Source: Photobacterium kagoshimensis | GTDB lineage: Bacteria > Pseudomonadota > Gammaproteobacteria > Enterobacterales > Vibrionaceae | NCBI RefSeq assembly: GCF_050337045.1 | Contig: NZ_JAKJSO010000008.1 | Span: forward strand, 558,001-622,000 | DNA: 64,000 nt | Reading direction: 5' to 3' | Shown here: one piece after another, positions 63,094 to 64,000 of the stretch | Numbering within the stretch: the first letter of the stretch is position 1 | Layout: each line of letters opens with the position of its first letter | Translations under genes and position numbers: made by a program | Notes under the pieces: generated by a model | What the model was told of the DNA's origin: nothing | The model's database searches: none | Seen by the model: the letters and a program-made list of their open reading frames with translations, nothing else

Positions 63094-64000
63094 TTACAAT
63101 CGGCGTAATGTATTTGCTAACAACTCAATGCGCGGTGCAATGGAGTCAATCAGTAGATATTCTTTATCACTATGGAAGCCTGCCCCCATAGGACCAAAGC
63201 CATCAAGCGTTGGTGTACCAATAGCTGCAGTAAAGTTGCCGTCAGAGCCGCCACCAGCATCTTCCCAACCATACACGATATTCAGCTTGTCAGCTTCTTC
63301 ACTCACAAGCTTAATCAAGGCTTCAGTGTCACTTGATGGCTGCATTGAAGGCTTAAAAGTAACTCGATTGATCGTCACACTCGCACCAGCTTCAAACGGC
63401 GTTTCAGCCATTGTTAATAGCTTCTCGTGGATCGTCTCTGCTTCATCAGTGTTCCAGAAACGCAGGTCAACCGTCGCTTTTGCGTAATCTGGCACTACAT
63501 TGACAGCCATGCCACCTTCAATGACACCCACATTCATCGTGGTGCCCGTTTCAAGGTTAACCATGTCTTTAATCGCTAATGACCAGTGGCTCAGTTCATA
63601 AATTGCATTCACGCCTTCAGCCAATGCAGAGCCCGCATGGGAAGCGACACCGTGGAATTCAATTTCGTACTTAGCATTGCCCTTACGCGAACGGATCAAG
63701 TTACCTGTTGGGCGCGATGCTTCACAAACAAGCACTTGGCGGCTCTTACGTGCAAAACCTTCAAGCCACTCACGCGAGTAAATAGAACCAATTTCTTCAT
63801 CGCAGTTTAAGACAACTACAATCGCAAGGCGGGAACGTTCATCGTCAGTTAGCGCTTGTAATGCATAAAGTGCGCTCAGAATGCCTGACTTCATATCTGT
63901 CGCGCCGGGACCATAGACTTTTTCTTGATCAAAAGTCATCGGGCGATCAGCGACAGTACCAACGGGAAATACCGTGTCCATGTGGCCACTTAGCATCACA
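63094..64000 (-). CDS. M20-family metallopeptidase, N-terminal part beyond the window
   Basis: About 302 residues are visible; the frame is open at base 64000, so the start is missing. The zinc ligands are seen in SGHMDTVFP and GATDMKSG (the bridging aspartate), and the catalytic glutamate in CDEEIGS. The dimerisation domain with EFHGVASHAGS follows, and late residues GFGPMGAGFHSDKEYLLID hold the last ligand histidine. The pattern fits glutamate carboxypeptidase (CPG2-like) proteins, but the substrate cannot be told. It shares the intergenic region with zntA but reads the same way. Confidence 0.9.
   Translation of the reverse strand, partial: VMLSGHMDTVFPVGTVADRPMTFDQEKVYGPGATDMKSGILSALYALQALTDDERSRLAIVVVLNCDEEIGSIYSREWLEGFARKSRQVLVCEASRPTGNLIRSRKGNAKYEIEFHGVASHAGSALAEGVNAIYELSHWSLAIKDMVNLETGTTMNVGVIEGGMAVNVVPDYAKATVDLRFWNTDEAETIHEKLLTMAETPFEAGASVTINRVTFKPSMQPSSDTEALIKLVSEEADKLNIVYGWEDAGGGSDGNFTAAIGTPTLDGFGPMGAGFHSDKEYLLIDSIAPRIELLANTLRRL

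Noticed and set aside
1..64000. Prophage, insertion sequence, CRISPR array, toxin-antitoxin or defence island
   Set aside because: No integrase, transposase, spacer-repeat array or known defence gene is visible, and nearly every gene belongs to a conserved core or common accessory family in its expected order.

Overview
The window looks like an ordinary chromosomal stretch from a marine gammaproteobacterium of the Vibrionaceae, most likely Photobacterium or a close relative. The grounds are a MukBEF condensin instead of SMC-ScpAB, CsiV (a Vibrio cell-shape factor), a PlzB-like PilZ protein next to mfd, a gene order mfd - csiV - FKBP - ndh - ycfP ... lpoB - ycfL - hinT, two chemoreceptors, and a NapE/TorE protein at the left edge. 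The genus is an inference from gene content and order; no search was run. I see no prophage, insertion sequence, CRISPR array, rRNA or tRNA.

Layout. 1-2.9 kb: edge of a respiratory operon (NapE/TorE), a Sel1-repeat protein and a DUF4382-type lipoprotein. 2.9-10.2 kb: operon cmoM-mukF-mukE-mukB (minus), with elyC divergent from it. 11.4-12.8 kb: cystine carrier tcyP. 12.95-16.7 kb: msbA-lpxK-ycaR-kdsB (minus), lipid A/Kdo supply and export; ycaR is a 59-codon gene that is easy to miss. 17.2-22.1 kb: chemoreceptor, comEC and a DUF2062 membrane protein. 22.4-25.5 kb: lolC-lolD-lolE. 25.7-30.6 kb: PilZ protein, mfd, csiV. 30.7-34 kb: GNAT, membrane-anchored FKBP, ndh, ycfP. 34-41 kb: an unrecognised lipoprotein, a DUF6279 lipoprotein, thiK, then hinT-COG3014-ycfL-lpoB. 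41-44.3 kb: second chemoreceptor and pyrC. 44.4-49.7 kb: RND pump with two adaptor lipoproteins. 50-57 kb: class I fumarase, pabB, nudL, sdaC and serine deaminase. 57-64 kb: ADP-ribosylglycohydrolase, satP, udp, zntA and an M20 peptidase cut by the right edge.

How the genes fit together. Envelope building dominates: lipid A core and flipping (kdsB, lpxK, msbA), lipoprotein release (lolCDE), peptidoglycan synthase control (lpoB, csiV, elyC) and many small lipoproteins. The right third is nutrient uptake and catabolism. There the control regions are readable: CRP-type sites before sdaC, two CRP-type sites exactly 53 bp apart before udp (the layout used with CytR), and a MerR-family promoter with a 19-bp spacer before zntA.

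I did not find a convincing undescribed multi-gene system. The best leads are small: an extended Cys/His-rich N-terminus on ZntA with two credible starts, a run of four hairpins between sdaC and its deaminase, the replacement of nagZ in the ycfP-thiK slot by two lipoproteins, a leader of ycfP that could pair over its ribosome binding site, and a few short open frames that could be small proteins or remnants.
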